Positions 16,880 to 25,176 of a DNA stretch of 64,000 nucleotides are shown in pieces; positions within the stretch are counted from its first letter, which is position 1, and every line of letters starts with the position of its first letter. The stretch is from the NCBI RefSeq assembly GCF_000019905.1, contig NC_010556.1, forward strand, positions 1,762,001 to 1,826,000. The letters are read 5' to 3'. The notes beneath the pieces were generated by a model that made no database searches, was not told the DNA's origin, and saw only the letters and a list, made by a program, of their open reading frames with translations. Origin of the DNA: Exiguobacterium artemiae 255-15. GTDB lineage: Bacteria > Bacillota > Bacilli > Exiguobacteriales > Exiguobacteriaceae. The position numbers were made by a program, and so were the translations under genes.

Positions 16880-17952
16880 TATTTATCGGCTCCTTTCACT
16901 TTTTTATCTTCGGATTTCTTGACCGTGAATTTCTCGATCAAGAGACGGATCGCATATCCAGAAGCGACGAAGATAATGATAAACGCGATGATGATTTTAA
17001 TTAACTCCGGCGGGATTCCGATTTGTTGCATCGAAAGACCACCGATATTCAGACCGGCAAACAGCAAGGCGGCGAGTACGACACCAATCGGATTGTTGGC
17101 ACCAAGTAAGGCAACGGCAATCCCGTCAAATCCGACACCCGTGAATGAAGCGTTTAACGTCATATTCTGGAATGTCCCCAAACCTTCCATTGCTCCTGCG
17201 AGTCCGGCAAATACACCTGAGATGACGAACGAAAGAACAATGTTCTTATTGACGCCCATACCGGCATATTCTGCGGCACTCTTGTTGAATCCAACGGCCC
17301 GTAATTCGTAACCAAGCGTCGTTTTCCAAAGGATGAACCAGAAGACGAGTGCTGCGATCACGGCAATGAAAATCCCATTATGCAGACGTGAGAAATCTGT
17401 CAACTCTTGCAGGAAAGGTGACGCAAGCGAAGCGGATTCTTTTACTGATTCCGTCCGTTCGTTTTCAATCCCGATGACATTCCGAAGAATATCGTTTGTC
17501 ACGTACAGTGCGATATAGTTCATCATGATGGATGTGATAACTTCGTGGACATGGAATTTCGCTTTTAGGATACCCGGAATCGATGCCCACAGTGCTCCTG
17601 CGAGTCCTGCTCCGATTAAAGCAAGCGGCAGGTGAATCGCTGTCGGAAGATCAAACTCAATCCCGATCCAGACTGCAACCATCCAGCCGACCAATACTTG
17701 TCCCTCGACTCCGATGTTAAACAATCCAGTCCGGAAAGCGAAGGCAACAGCAAGACCTGCAAAAATCAACGGGGCAGCAGCTCGTAATGTTTCACCGATG
17801 CTGTACGGTTCCCCGAATATGCCGTAAAACAATTGATCAAATCCGTCAACCGGATTGTAACCGCCGGCGAGCATAACAATCGCACCGACGACCATTCCCA
17901 AGATGATGGAAAGAATCGGAATCAATATTCCGTAAAAACGTTCTAGTTTCAT
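16879..17952 (-). CDS. nupP: ABC transporter permease, nucleoside/BMP type, first subunit
   Basis: Membrane permease of 357 residues with about ten hydrophobic segments and a charged C-terminal tail (VKKSEDKKVKGADK). The LGYELRAVGFNKSAAEYAGM loop, shared by this family, is the likely contact with the ATPase. It overlaps the ATPase gene by four bases (ATGA) and the next permease by one, so the transporter subunits are probably made by coupled translation. Confidence 0.88.
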   Translation of the reverse strand: MKLERFYGILIPILSIILGMVVGAIVMLAGGYNPVDGFDQLFYGIFGEPYSIGETLRAAAPLIFAGLAVAFAFRTGLFNIGVEGQVLVGWMVAVWIGIEFDLPTAIHLPLALIGAGLAGALWASIPGILKAKFHVHEVITSIMMNYIALYVTNDILRNVIGIENERTESVKESASLASPFLQELTDFSRLHNGIFIAVIAALVFWFILWKTTLGYELRAVGFNKSAAEYAGMGVNKNIVLSFVISGVFAGLAGAMEGLGTFQNMTLNASFTGVGFDGIAVALLGANNPIGVVLAALLFAGLNIGGLSMQQIGIPPELIKIIIAFIIIFVASGYAIRLLIEKFTVKKSEDKKVKGADK

Positions 17953-19478
17953 GAACGACCGACCTCCTCTTTCTTACCGCCGGCCATCAAGAAGCCAAGT
18001 TCGATTTCGTTTGTTTCTTTTGGATCAAGGAAGGCGACTGTCCGTCCTTCGTAAAGAACCGCAATCCGGTCCGATACTTGCAGGATTTCTTCTAGTTCAA
18101 ATGAAATCAGAAGAACGGCGCGGCCTTTTTCACGTTCGAGTACCAATTGTTCGTGAATGAATTCAATGGCACCGACGTCCAATCCACGGGTCGGCTGTGC
18201 TGCAATCAATAAGTCAGGTGAACGGTCCACTTCCCGGGCGATGATCGCCTTTTGCTGGTTTCCGCCTGACAGAGCGCGGGCAAATGTTTCCGGACTTGGA
18301 GTTCGGACGTCGAACTTCTCGATTAAGGTTTTTGCTTTATCCATGACCTGACCGTAGTTCATGATGCCTGCTTTTGAATACGGTTTTTGATAATACGTTT
18401 GCAATACCATATTGTGACCGATTGAGTAATCGAGGACCAGTCCATGCTTATGACGGTCTTGCGGGATGTGTCCGACTCCGGCTTCCGTCACTTTTCGTGG
18501 TTTTAAGTTTTTAATGGATTTGTTATTGAGGAAAATCTCTCCGCTGTCCGCTTTACGCAAACCGGTAATGGCTTCGATCAATTCCGTTTGTCCGTTTCCG
18601 TCGATTCCAGCGATCCCGACAATTTCACCGGCTCGGATATCGAGGTTTAATCCGTCTACTGCCTTGATGCCGCGACTGTCTTTGACAACCAAGTCTTTGA
18701 TGTCGAGCACCAGTTCTTGTGGAGTTGCCTTGGAATACTCCGCATTAAAGTTTACTTCCCGCCCTACCATCATCTCGGCTAATCTTGATTGGGTCATTGT
18801 TTCATCGATATCAACTGTTCCGATGTATTTACCACGACGAATCGTTGTACAACGATCGGCGACTTCCATGATTTCCTTCAATTTGTGGGTAATCAAGATA
18901 ATCGATTTCCCTTCAGCAATCAAGCGATTCATGATCTGAATCAATTCTTTGATTTCTTGTGGGGTTAAAACAGCAGATGGTTCATCGAAGATTAGAATAT
19001 CAGCACCGCGGTATAGTGTTTTTAAAATTTCAACACGCTGTTGCATCCCGACCGAAATATCTTCGATTTTTGCATCTGGATCAACGGCAAGACCATACTG
19101 TTCCGAAATTTGACGGACTTTTTCCCGCGCTGCTGCTCGGTCGATTTTCAAACCGGCTTTCGGCTCAGCACCTAAGATGATGTTTTCTGTTACCGTGAAA
19201 TTTTGAACGAGCATGAAATGTTGGTGTACCATTCCGATTCCCAGATCATTCGCAACGTTCGGACTCGTAATATTCACTTTTTCACCACGTACACGAATCT
19301 CTCCAGCCTCAGGCTGATACAAACCAAATAAGACGTTCATCAGCGTCGATTTTCCGGCACCGTTTTCACCAAGTAAAGCGTGAATCTCACCTTTCCGAAG
19401 CTGGAGCGTGATGTTATCATTTGCGACGAAACTGCCAAACTCTTTTCGTATGTTTAGCATCTCAATGACGTATTCCAA
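17949..19478 (-). CDS. nupO: ABC transporter ATP-binding protein, nucleoside type, two ATPase domains
   Basis: Cytoplasmic ATPase of 509 residues with two fused ABC domains. The first has Walker A GENGAGKST (about 37-45), signature VGMQQRVEILK and Walker B ILIFDEPSAVL. The second has a degenerate P-loop GIDGNGQTELIEA without lysine, signature LSGGNQQKAIIAREV and LLIAAQPTRGLD. This asymmetry is normal in the sugar/nucleoside subfamily, where only one site is fully active. It lies in the order lipoprotein, ATPase, permease, permease. Confidence 0.93.
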   Translation of the reverse strand: MEYVIEMLNIRKEFGSFVANDNITLQLRKGEIHALLGENGAGKSTLMNVLFGLYQPEAGEIRVRGEKVNITSPNVANDLGIGMVHQHFMLVQNFTVTENIILGAEPKAGLKIDRAAAREKVRQISEQYGLAVDPDAKIEDISVGMQQRVEILKTLYRGADILIFDEPSAVLTPQEIKELIQIMNRLIAEGKSIILITHKLKEIMEVADRCTTIRRGKYIGTVDIDETMTQSRLAEMMVGREVNFNAEYSKATPQELVLDIKDLVVKDSRGIKAVDGLNLDIRAGEIVGIAGIDGNGQTELIEAITGLRKADSGEIFLNNKSIKNLKPRKVTEAGVGHIPQDRHKHGLVLDYSIGHNMVLQTYYQKPYSKAGIMNYGQVMDKAKTLIEKFDVRTPSPETFARALSGGNQQKAIIAREVDRSPDLLIAAQPTRGLDVGAIEFIHEQLVLEREKGRAVLLISFELEEILQVSDRIAVLYEGRTVAFLDPKETNEIELGFLMAGGKKEEVGRS

Positions 19479-19543
19479 GAAAATCCACTCCCATGTTTAG
19501 TTTAAAAGGGGAGGCCGCAGTACTAGCGACCCCCGCTTCCATT

Positions 19544-20617
19544 TTATTTCAGTGACGCTTCGTATTCTTTGTACTCGTCGTCAGTAGACGGAACTTTGAT
19601 GTCACCAGCGATGATTTGTTTTTTGTAGTCTTCCACTTTCGTCAAGACGTCTTTCGCAATATTGTCTTGTGATGGCGCGATATCAACTCCGCCGTCTTTA
19701 AGACCGAACTCAACAACTTTACCAGCCGGGAAGTTACCGTCTTTTGTATCTTTAGCTACTTGTTCAACTGCTGTATCAACACGTTTGACCATCGAAGTCA
19801 ATGTAACGTTTTCCGGCATACCTTCTTCTACTTGGTCACGGTCAACACCGATTACCCAAACATCTTCGCCGTTTTTCTTACGGTTTTTCGCTTCCGTGAA
19901 GACACCTTGTCCTGTTCCACCGGCAGCGTGATAGATGACGTCAACTTTTTTACCGTACATACCTGAAGCAATTGCTTGTCCTTTTTCAGCAGCGTTGAAA
20001 TCTTCTGCGTATTGAACTTGGATATCCGCTTTTGGATTGACGGCTTTAACGCCGGCTTTAAATCCACTTTCGAACTTTTTGATCAAGTCTGAGTTAACAC
20101 CACCGACGAAACCGACTTTGTCCGATTTCGTAGTCAAACCGGCAACAACACCAACGAGGAATGATCCTTCGTTTTCTTTGAAGACGATTGACGCAACGTT
20201 TGGTTTATCAACGACCATATCAACAAGTGCAAAGTTGTTGTCTTTGAATTGATCCGCAACTTTACCGATATCTTCTGCCATCAAGAATCCGATTCCGAGA
20301 ATCAGATCATATTTCGCACGCGCCAATTGCTGAAGGTTCGGTTGGTAATCCGATTGTTTTGCCGACTGAAGATACTTGTAGCCCGTACCTTCTTTTAAGT
20401 CGTTGTCTTTACCGAATTTTTGAATCCCTTCCCACGCTGATTGGTTGAACGATTTATCGTCAACACCGCCCGTATCTGTAACCATACCTACTTTGAAGCC
20501 TTCTTTTTTGTCTCCGCCGCTTGAATCTTTCGAATCATCGTTACCACCACATGCTGCGAGTACCGAACTCATTGCTAAACCTGTTGCTGCTAATGCGAGA
20601 AGTGACTTCTTTTTCAT
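19544..20617 (-). CDS. nupN: BmpA/NupN-type substrate-binding lipoprotein
   Basis: Extracellular lipoprotein that captures the substrate for the adjacent transporter. The signal peptide (MKKKSLLALAATGLAMSS) ends in a lipobox LAAC near residue 22, followed by a Gly/Ser/Lys-rich linker. The mature part has the BMP family motifs DTGGVDDKSFNQSAWEG and HAAGGTGQGVF. I start ten bases after AAAGGGG; the longest frame adds ten residues lacking signal character. Length 357. It is a paralog of the lipoprotein encoded at 21688-22707. Confidence 0.93.
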   Translation of the reverse strand: MKKKSLLALAATGLAMSSVLAACGGNDDSKDSSGGDKKEGFKVGMVTDTGGVDDKSFNQSAWEGIQKFGKDNDLKEGTGYKYLQSAKQSDYQPNLQQLARAKYDLILGIGFLMAEDIGKVADQFKDNNFALVDMVVDKPNVASIVFKENEGSFLVGVVAGLTTKSDKVGFVGGVNSDLIKKFESGFKAGVKAVNPKADIQVQYAEDFNAAEKGQAIASGMYGKKVDVIYHAAGGTGQGVFTEAKNRKKNGEDVWVIGVDRDQVEEGMPENVTLTSMVKRVDTAVEQVAKDTKDGNFPAGKVVEFGLKDGGVDIAPSQDNIAKDVLTKVEDYKKQIIAGDIKVPSTDDEYKEYEASLK

Positions 20618-20709
20618 CTGAAATAATCCCCTTTCGAATATGGTCATACAAAGTTCCTGACTACGTCAAGCACCTGAGGCTGGTGATGAGGAGCGTTACG
20701 TAGGTAGGC

Positions 20710-20723
20710 GGAAAGCGCTTTCA
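20710..20723. promoter_or_regulatory. cre-like CcpA box upstream of nupN
   Basis: GGAAAGCGCTTTCA has one mismatch to the cre consensus and a perfect 12-base palindromic core GAAAGCGCTTTC. It lies between the GntR gene and nupN. Confidence 0.6.
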
Positions 20724-20745
20724 GTAAAACCCCTAAAACGAGTGG

Positions 20746-21465
20746 TTAAACACGCTTACGGATGACATGGAAATCAAACTTGTCCGCACGGAAATAGTTC
20801 GCTGAATAAAGAACGGATCGGTCAAGCTCATCATAATGCGTCTGGCGCAGTACGAGTAACGGTTGGTCCGTATGTAATTGTTCAGCGATCTTTGGATCAA
20901 TCCGCGGCTCGATATGCGTAACCGCATGAGTGACACGGCGTCCTAATTCTTTTTCTAGTGCGTCAAACAGTGATGTCGAAGACGTAAACTGTTCTTCGTT
21001 TTTAATATAATGGCTCGGAATCTTATCGACACAATAAACGACAGGAACATCTCCCGCAAGTCGGATTCGTTCGATTCGATAAACCAGTTCATCCGGTCCT
21101 AACTGAAAACGTTCTCGGTCACGTTCAGTTGGTTGCACCATTTCTGATGACAATACTTCTGAGGTCGGAATCATACCTGCACGTGCAATCATCTCTGTAA
21201 CACTGTAAAGCTCCTCAATCCCTGAAGTAAACGGTGGTCTTGCATTGATAAACGTACCGACACCGTGTTTACGGATGACGATGTTCTCATCTTCAAGAAT
21301 TCGTAAAGCCTCTCGAAGAGTCGCTCGACTAACGCCAAGTTGCTTTGAAAGTTCAAACTCTGAAGGTAGCTTTTCGCCTTCCTTGTAAACGCCGTCATCG
21401 ATGTCAGACTTGATTTTTTCAATCACACGTAAATAAAGCAAACGATGATCTAATTTAATCGACAT
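20746..21465 (-). CDS. GntR family regulator, HutC/UTRA type
   Basis: Transcription factor of 239 residues. The N-terminal winged helix (LPSEFELSKQLGVSRATLREA near 34-54; key part GVSRATLREAL) is followed by a UTRA ligand-binding domain that ends in LLVLRQTHYDELDRSVLYSANYFRADKF (key part YSANYFRADKF). YmfC of B. subtilis, also downstream of the spoIIIE gene, is the positional counterpart. I start at MSIKLDHR, seven bases after GGAG; a longer frame adds 23 residues. It lies between two lipoprotein genes of the importer and probably controls them. Confidence 0.9.
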   Translation of the reverse strand: MSIKLDHRLLYLRVIEKIKSDIDDGVYKEGEKLPSEFELSKQLGVSRATLREALRILEDENIVIRKHGVGTFINARPPFTSGIEELYSVTEMIARAGMIPTSEVLSSEMVQPTERDRERFQLGPDELVYRIERIRLAGDVPVVYCVDKIPSHYIKNEEQFTSSTSLFDALEKELGRRVTHAVTHIEPRIDPKIAEQLHTDQPLLVLRQTHYDELDRSVLYSANYFRADKFDFHVIRKRV

Positions 21466-21501
21466 GACGCATCTCCATCCTCTATCTAGTTGTAACCAGT
21501 G

Positions 21502-21515
21502 CTCAGACTTCTGAC
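21502..21515. promoter_or_regulatory. Predicted GntR operator B, in the gntR leader
   Basis: CTCAGA-CT-TCTGAC, a near-palindrome located about 20 bases after the predicted transcription start of the GntR gene. Confidence 0.5.
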
Positions 21516-21538
21516 GTATGAGAACTCCAGCCAAGATA

Positions 21539-21567
21539 AGTATATGATGCCGGACTCAATCCTGCAA
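21539..21567 (-). promoter_or_regulatory. Sigma-A promoter of the GntR gene
   Basis: Minus strand TTGCAG, 17 bases, TATACT. Predicted operators lie on both sides. Confidence 0.7.
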
Positions 21568-21581
21568 TCATTTTGTAACAG

Positions 21582-21595
21582 GTTGGAAGTCTGAC
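21582..21595. promoter_or_regulatory. Predicted GntR operator A, upstream of the gntR -35 box
   Basis: GTTGGA-AG-TCTGAC: a perfect right half-site and a weaker left one, 80 bases from operator B, which is close to a whole number of helical turns. Confidence 0.45.
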
Positions 21596-21647
21596 TTCTG
21601 GCGCTTTTGTAACCCTTTTCATAACGTAAATAAGTTTGGAAGAAAAT

Positions 21648-21672
21648 AGGGCATTCTACCTAAGAACACCCT
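21648..21672 (-). terminator. Terminator after the second lipoprotein gene
   Basis: Minus-strand stem AGGGTGTTCT / AGAATGCCCT (two G-T pairs) followed by ATTTTCTT. It separates this gene from the GntR gene. Confidence 0.65.
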
Positions 21673-21687
21673 CTTTTCTCTTACCGC

Positions 21688-22707
21688 TTATTGTTCAGGG
21701 ACAACTGTTTCCCCTTTAATGACAGCTTTTTTCGCTTGTTCAACTTTTTTCAACGTCTCTTTTGACAACTTGTCTGACTCCACTAAATCGACACCTTGTT
21801 CTTTTAAACCGTAACGGATTGTTTTTCCACCCGTTAATTTTCCGTTTTTGGCTGCATTCGCTGTGTCTTCCACTGCGCGGTCCACCCGTTTGATAACCGA
21901 TGTCAACGTTACGTCTTCCGGCATACCTTCTTCTTTTTGGTCCCGGTCAACTCCGATGACTGAAACGTCTTCCCCGTTTTTCTTACGGTTTTTCGCTTCC
22001 GTGAAGACACCGTTCCCTGTTCCGCCCGCTGCCGGGAAAATAATGTCTGCGCCTTTTCCGTACATTCCGGCTGCGATCGCCTGTCCTTTTTCCGGAGCTG
22101 CAAAGTCTTCCGCGTATTGTACATCGACTTTAATTTTCGGATTCACGGATTTTGCACCTGCTTCAAATCCAGCACGGAACCGTTCAATGACATCCATCTT
22201 CATGCCGCCGACAAAACCGATATGATCCGTTTTCGTCTGCATTGCCGCGACGATTCCCGCAAGATACGCGCCTTCATTCTCTTTGAATGTAATCGATGTG
22301 ACGTTTTTACCCGGAACGACATTATCCACGATGGCAAACTGTGTGTCTTTGAATTGTTTTGATACCGTTTCGATGTCTTCGTTAAAGGTATTCCCGATTC
22401 CGAACACTAAGTCTTCCCCGCTTCGTGCAAGTCGAGACAAGTTCGGTTGGTAGTCTTGTTGGGATTTCGATTGAAGATAAGAGTAGCCTTCATTTTTCTT
22501 GAGCTGATTTTCTTTTCCATATGCCTGTAGACCTTCCCATGCTGATTGGTTAAACGACTTGTCGTCGATTCCGCCTTTATCGGCAACCATTGCTACAGAA
22601 AATTCATCCTTTTTACTCGAATCTTTGTCTGCTGAACCTCCACATGCTGCTAATCCGACTGTCGCAACAGTCATCATTGATACGAATGCATACTGTTTTT
22701 TCATCAT
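21688..22707 (-). CDS. Second BmpA-type substrate-binding lipoprotein
   Basis: Paralog of NupN, about 339 residues. The signal peptide MMKKQYAFVSMMTVATVG ends in lipobox LAAC near residue 22. Shared motifs include DKGGIDDKSFNQSAWEG and PAAGGTGNGVF. I start at the ATG six bases after GAGGAG (22707); 22704 is equally possible. It is a stand-alone unit with its own promoter, operator, cre-like box and terminator, without transporter subunits. It probably serves the same importer with another substrate preference. Confidence 0.92.
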   Translation of the reverse strand: MMKKQYAFVSMMTVATVGLAACGGSADKDSSKKDEFSVAMVADKGGIDDKSFNQSAWEGLQAYGKENQLKKNEGYSYLQSKSQQDYQPNLSRLARSGEDLVFGIGNTFNEDIETVSKQFKDTQFAIVDNVVPGKNVTSITFKENEGAYLAGIVAAMQTKTDHIGFVGGMKMDVIERFRAGFEAGAKSVNPKIKVDVQYAEDFAAPEKGQAIAAGMYGKGADIIFPAAGGTGNGVFTEAKNRKKNGEDVSVIGVDRDQKEEGMPEDVTLTSVIKRVDRAVEDTANAAKNGKLTGGKTIRYGLKEQGVDLVESDKLSKETLKKVEQAKKAVIKGETVVPEQ

Positions 22708-22728
22708 CGCCAACTCCTCTTCCTATTA

Positions 22729-22742
22729 TGTGAGCGCTTTCA
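22729..22742. promoter_or_regulatory. cre-like CcpA box in the leader of the second lipoprotein gene
   Basis: TGTGAGCGCTTTCA has one mismatch to the cre consensus. It lies 22 bases before the ATG and downstream of the predicted promoter, a road-block position for repression. Confidence 0.6.
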
Positions 22743-22804
22743 TTATCTATTTGTGAAAAAGTCGCTCACGTACCTTTTATCGGGTACGCCAACTCATATG
22801 ACTG

Positions 22805-22833
22805 AGTATGACAAATATTTCGCGCAAAATCAA
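22805..22833 (-). promoter_or_regulatory. Predicted promoter of the second lipoprotein gene
   Basis: Minus strand TTGATT, 17 bases, CATACT. The -35 box overlaps operator C. Confidence 0.5.
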
Positions 22834-22845
22834 CAGACGTCTGAC
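22832..22845. promoter_or_regulatory. Predicted GntR operator C
   Basis: AACAGA-CG-TCTGAC with a perfect palindromic core CAGACGTCTG. It differs by one base from the 12-base core of operator B (CAGACTTCTGAC) and overlaps the -35 box. Confidence 0.55.
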
Positions 22846-22898
22846 AACTATTTTCATGAAAACGGTTTAAGTTTTCTTTTTTTTGTTTTCACCGTCAA

Positions 22899-22931
22899 AA
22901 AGAGGATAAAGCACCCGGCTTTATCCTCTTT
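22899..22931 (-). terminator. Terminator of ftsK
   Basis: Minus-strand stem AGAGGATAAAGC / GCTTTATCCTCT with a five-base loop, followed by TTTT. Confidence 0.88.
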
Positions 22932-22938
22932 CCGATTA

Positions 22939-25104
22939 TTAGTGACCCATGACGCGACGTGGTTTTGAGCCTTCCGACGGACCGATTAAACCATTTTCTT
23001 CTAGTGCATCAATCAGACGGGCGGCCCGGTTGTAACCAATCCGGTATTTCCGTTGGATCATCGAAGTTGACGCTGTTTCTTGTGTCAAAATGAACTGGAC
23101 GACTTCATCATATAGCGGATCGTCGACTTCCGTCTCCCCTTCCGGAAGATCCTTTGGAATCATCGCTTCAACATATTGGGCTTTTTGCTGGGAGATGACA
23201 TGGTTGACGATTGTTTCGACTTCTTCATCCGACAAGAACGCCCCTTGGACACGGACCGGTTTATTCATGCCGTTTCCAAGCAACAGCATATCTCCTCGTC
23301 CAAGTAGTTTGTCTGCCCCGCTCGTATCAAGAATCGTCCGGGAATCCGTCCCGCTCGAGACACTGAAGGCAATCCTCGATGGGATGTTTGCCTTGATGAC
23401 ACCGGTAATGATGTCAACGCTCGGTCGTTGCGTCGCGATGACCATATGAATTCCGGCTGCCCGTGCCATCTGGGCAAGACGCATGATGGCATCTTCGACT
23501 TCGTTTGAGGCGACCATCATCAAATCGGCTAACTCATCGACGATGACGACGATGTACGGCAGACGTTGATGGACTTTTTCTTCGGCGTTCATCTTATCAA
23601 TCAGGGCATTGTATCCTTCGATATTCCGCGCCCCGTTCTGACTGAAGATTTCATAACGCCGTTCCATCTCCGATACGACCTGTTTTAACGCTTGAGCCGC
23701 TTTCTTCGGATCGGTCACGACCGGTGCCAGCAGATGGGGAATACCGTTGTAGACATTCAATTCAACCATCTTCGGATCGATCATCATCAACCGGACTTCA
23801 TCCGGGCGGGCCCGCATCAAAATTGAGACAATCATCCCGTTGATGCAGACGGATTTTCCCGATCCGGTTGAGCCGGCGACTAAGACGTGCGGCATCTTAT
23901 TCAGTTTCGCCGTGACCGTCTCACCGGAAATACTTCGACCAAGTGCCACGAGCAAGCGGTCCGGATCGGCCTGGACACTCTCTGCACCTAAGACCTCCCG
24001 TAGGGAAACCATGGCGACCTCCCGGTTCGGAACTTCGATTCCGACGGCAGCCTTACCGGGAATCGGTGCTTCGATCCGGATATCTTTTGCGGCGAGCGCA
24101 AGCGCCAAATCATCGGCTAGTCCGGTAATTCGACTCAGTTTGATGCCTTGATCCGGTTCAATCTCATATTTCGTCACACTGGGACCGAGATGAATTTTCA
24201 AGACTTTTGCTCCGATTCCGAAAGATTTTAACGTCGCAATCAATTTTGTCGCATTGTCTTTTAATCGTTTATTTTCTCCTGATAAATCTTTTGTGACAGG
24301 TTCTGCCAGTAAATCAAGCGACGGCAACTGATAGCCGTCCGGCGTCTCCGTCATCGTCAATGGTCCTTGTGTCTCTTTTGCCTGTGGTTCGACATGATCT
24401 GCAAAGCCGATAATCGGGACGTCCTGAAGAGTGACAGGAGCTTCTTCCGCCACAATTTCTTCAATGGCCTGTCTTTTCAGTGTCTTCTTATCATTGACCG
24501 GTTGCACCACCGCTTCTGACCGGTCTGGTTTCTTTTTCTCAGGACGTTCTTTGACGACAGTCTGCCGTTCACGTTGCTGGAATTCTTGAATCCGTTCTCT
24601 GATTCCTAAAGCCAGTTCACTGAAAAACGTCGGTTGCAGCAAATGAATCCCTGCCACAATCAGAAATAAACCGATCATGAATGCGCCAAAACTCGAAATA
24701 TAATAGGACGAACCTTGATACAACCACGCATTCATGGCTCCGCGCGGTTGACCAAGCAGCAAGTCAATCCAGATTAATCCGCCGAGAATCAAAAACGACC
24801 AGGCCCATTTGTTTAACCGTGGTTGATTCGACAAAATCAGCAACAGCAGTCCGCCAATCAATCCGTACAGGAGTGAACCAAACTGTCCGACCTGATCTTT
24901 CGCAAACTCGGCCAGTACTTCTCCGACACGTCCAAACTGTCCAAGTGCCAATACATACGAAAGCAGCGATAAGACCGCAATGATGGCTGCATATGTACGG
25001 TATTGAATCGGCTGACGTTGCTTTTTCGCTGGTGGCCGTTTTTTAGCCGGTGTACGTTTTCGCGGCGGGGTTTTCCGGACCGGTCCTTTTTTTGTCGTTG
25101 CCAT
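22939..25104 (-). CDS. ftsK: DNA translocase FtsK/SpoIIIE
   Basis: Septal motor that pumps chromosomal DNA out of the closing division septum. The 721 residues show an Arg/Lys-rich start, four hydrophobic helices (about 30-165), a variable linker, a RecA-like motor with Walker [11 protein letters not shown] and Walker [15 protein letters not shown]. The C-terminal gamma winged helix ([20 protein letters not shown], about 675-700) reads polar DNA sequences. The ATG follows CAGGAGG. Gene order (RNase J, ftsK, GntR, nup) matches that around B. subtilis spoIIIE, but no sporulation genes accompany it. Confidence 0.95.
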   Translation of the reverse strand: MATTKKGPVRKTPPRKRTPAKKRPPAKKQRQPIQYRTYAAIIAVLSLLSYVLALGQFGRVGEVLAEFAKDQVGQFGSLLYGLIGGLLLLILSNQPRLNKWAWSFLILGGLIWIDLLLGQPRGAMNAWLYQGSSYYISSFGAFMIGLFLIVAGIHLLQPTFFSELALGIRERIQEFQQRERQTVVKERPEKKKPDRSEAVVQPVNDKKTLKRQAIEEIVAEEAPVTLQDVPIIGFADHVEPQAKETQGPLTMTETPDGYQLPSLDLLAEPVTKDLSGENKRLKDNATKLIATLKSFGIGAKVLKIHLGPSVTKYEIEPDQGIKLSRITGLADDLALALAAKDIRIEAPIPGKAAVGIEVPNREVAMVSLREVLGAESVQADPDRLLVALGRSISGETVTAKLNKMPHVLVAGSTGSGKSVCINGMIVSILMRARPDEVRLMMIDPKMVELNVYNGIPHLLAPVVTDPKKAAQALKQVVSEMERRYEIFSQNGARNIEGYNALIDKMNAEEKVHQRLPYIVVIVDELADLMMVASNEVEDAIMRLAQMARAAGIHMVIATQRPSVDIITGVIKANIPSRIAFSVSSGTDSRTILDTSGADKLLGRGDMLLLGNGMNKPVRVQGAFLSDEEVETIVNHVISQQKAQYVEAMIPKDLPEGETEVDDPLYDEVVQFILTQETASTSMIQRKYRIGYNRAARLIDALEENGLIGPSEGSKPRRVMGH

Positions 25105-25130
25105 CTTTTTCTGACCTCCTGATAAAAAAA

Positions 25131-25166
25131 CGACTCAGCTGACCATCCATCGGCCTCCCTGAGTCG
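25131..25166 (-). terminator. Terminator of the RNase J gene
   Basis: Minus-strand arms CGACTCAG / CTGAGTCG around a 20-base loop, followed by eight T. Confidence 0.75.
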
Positions 25167-25176
25167 CTCCTTTTTG

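Noticed and set aside
18466-18939. 157-codon plus-strand ORF opposite nupO
   Set aside because: Shadow of the conserved ATPase domains; Ser/Pro/Ile-rich with no family resemblance.
17949-19478. Missing lysine in the second Walker A of nupO as a sign of inactivation
   Set aside because: The degenerate second site is normal in the sugar/nucleoside ABC ATPase subfamily.
25131-25166. Possible riboswitch before ftsK
   Set aside because: The stem with T tract is a simple terminator after rnjB; no aptamer-like structure is visible.
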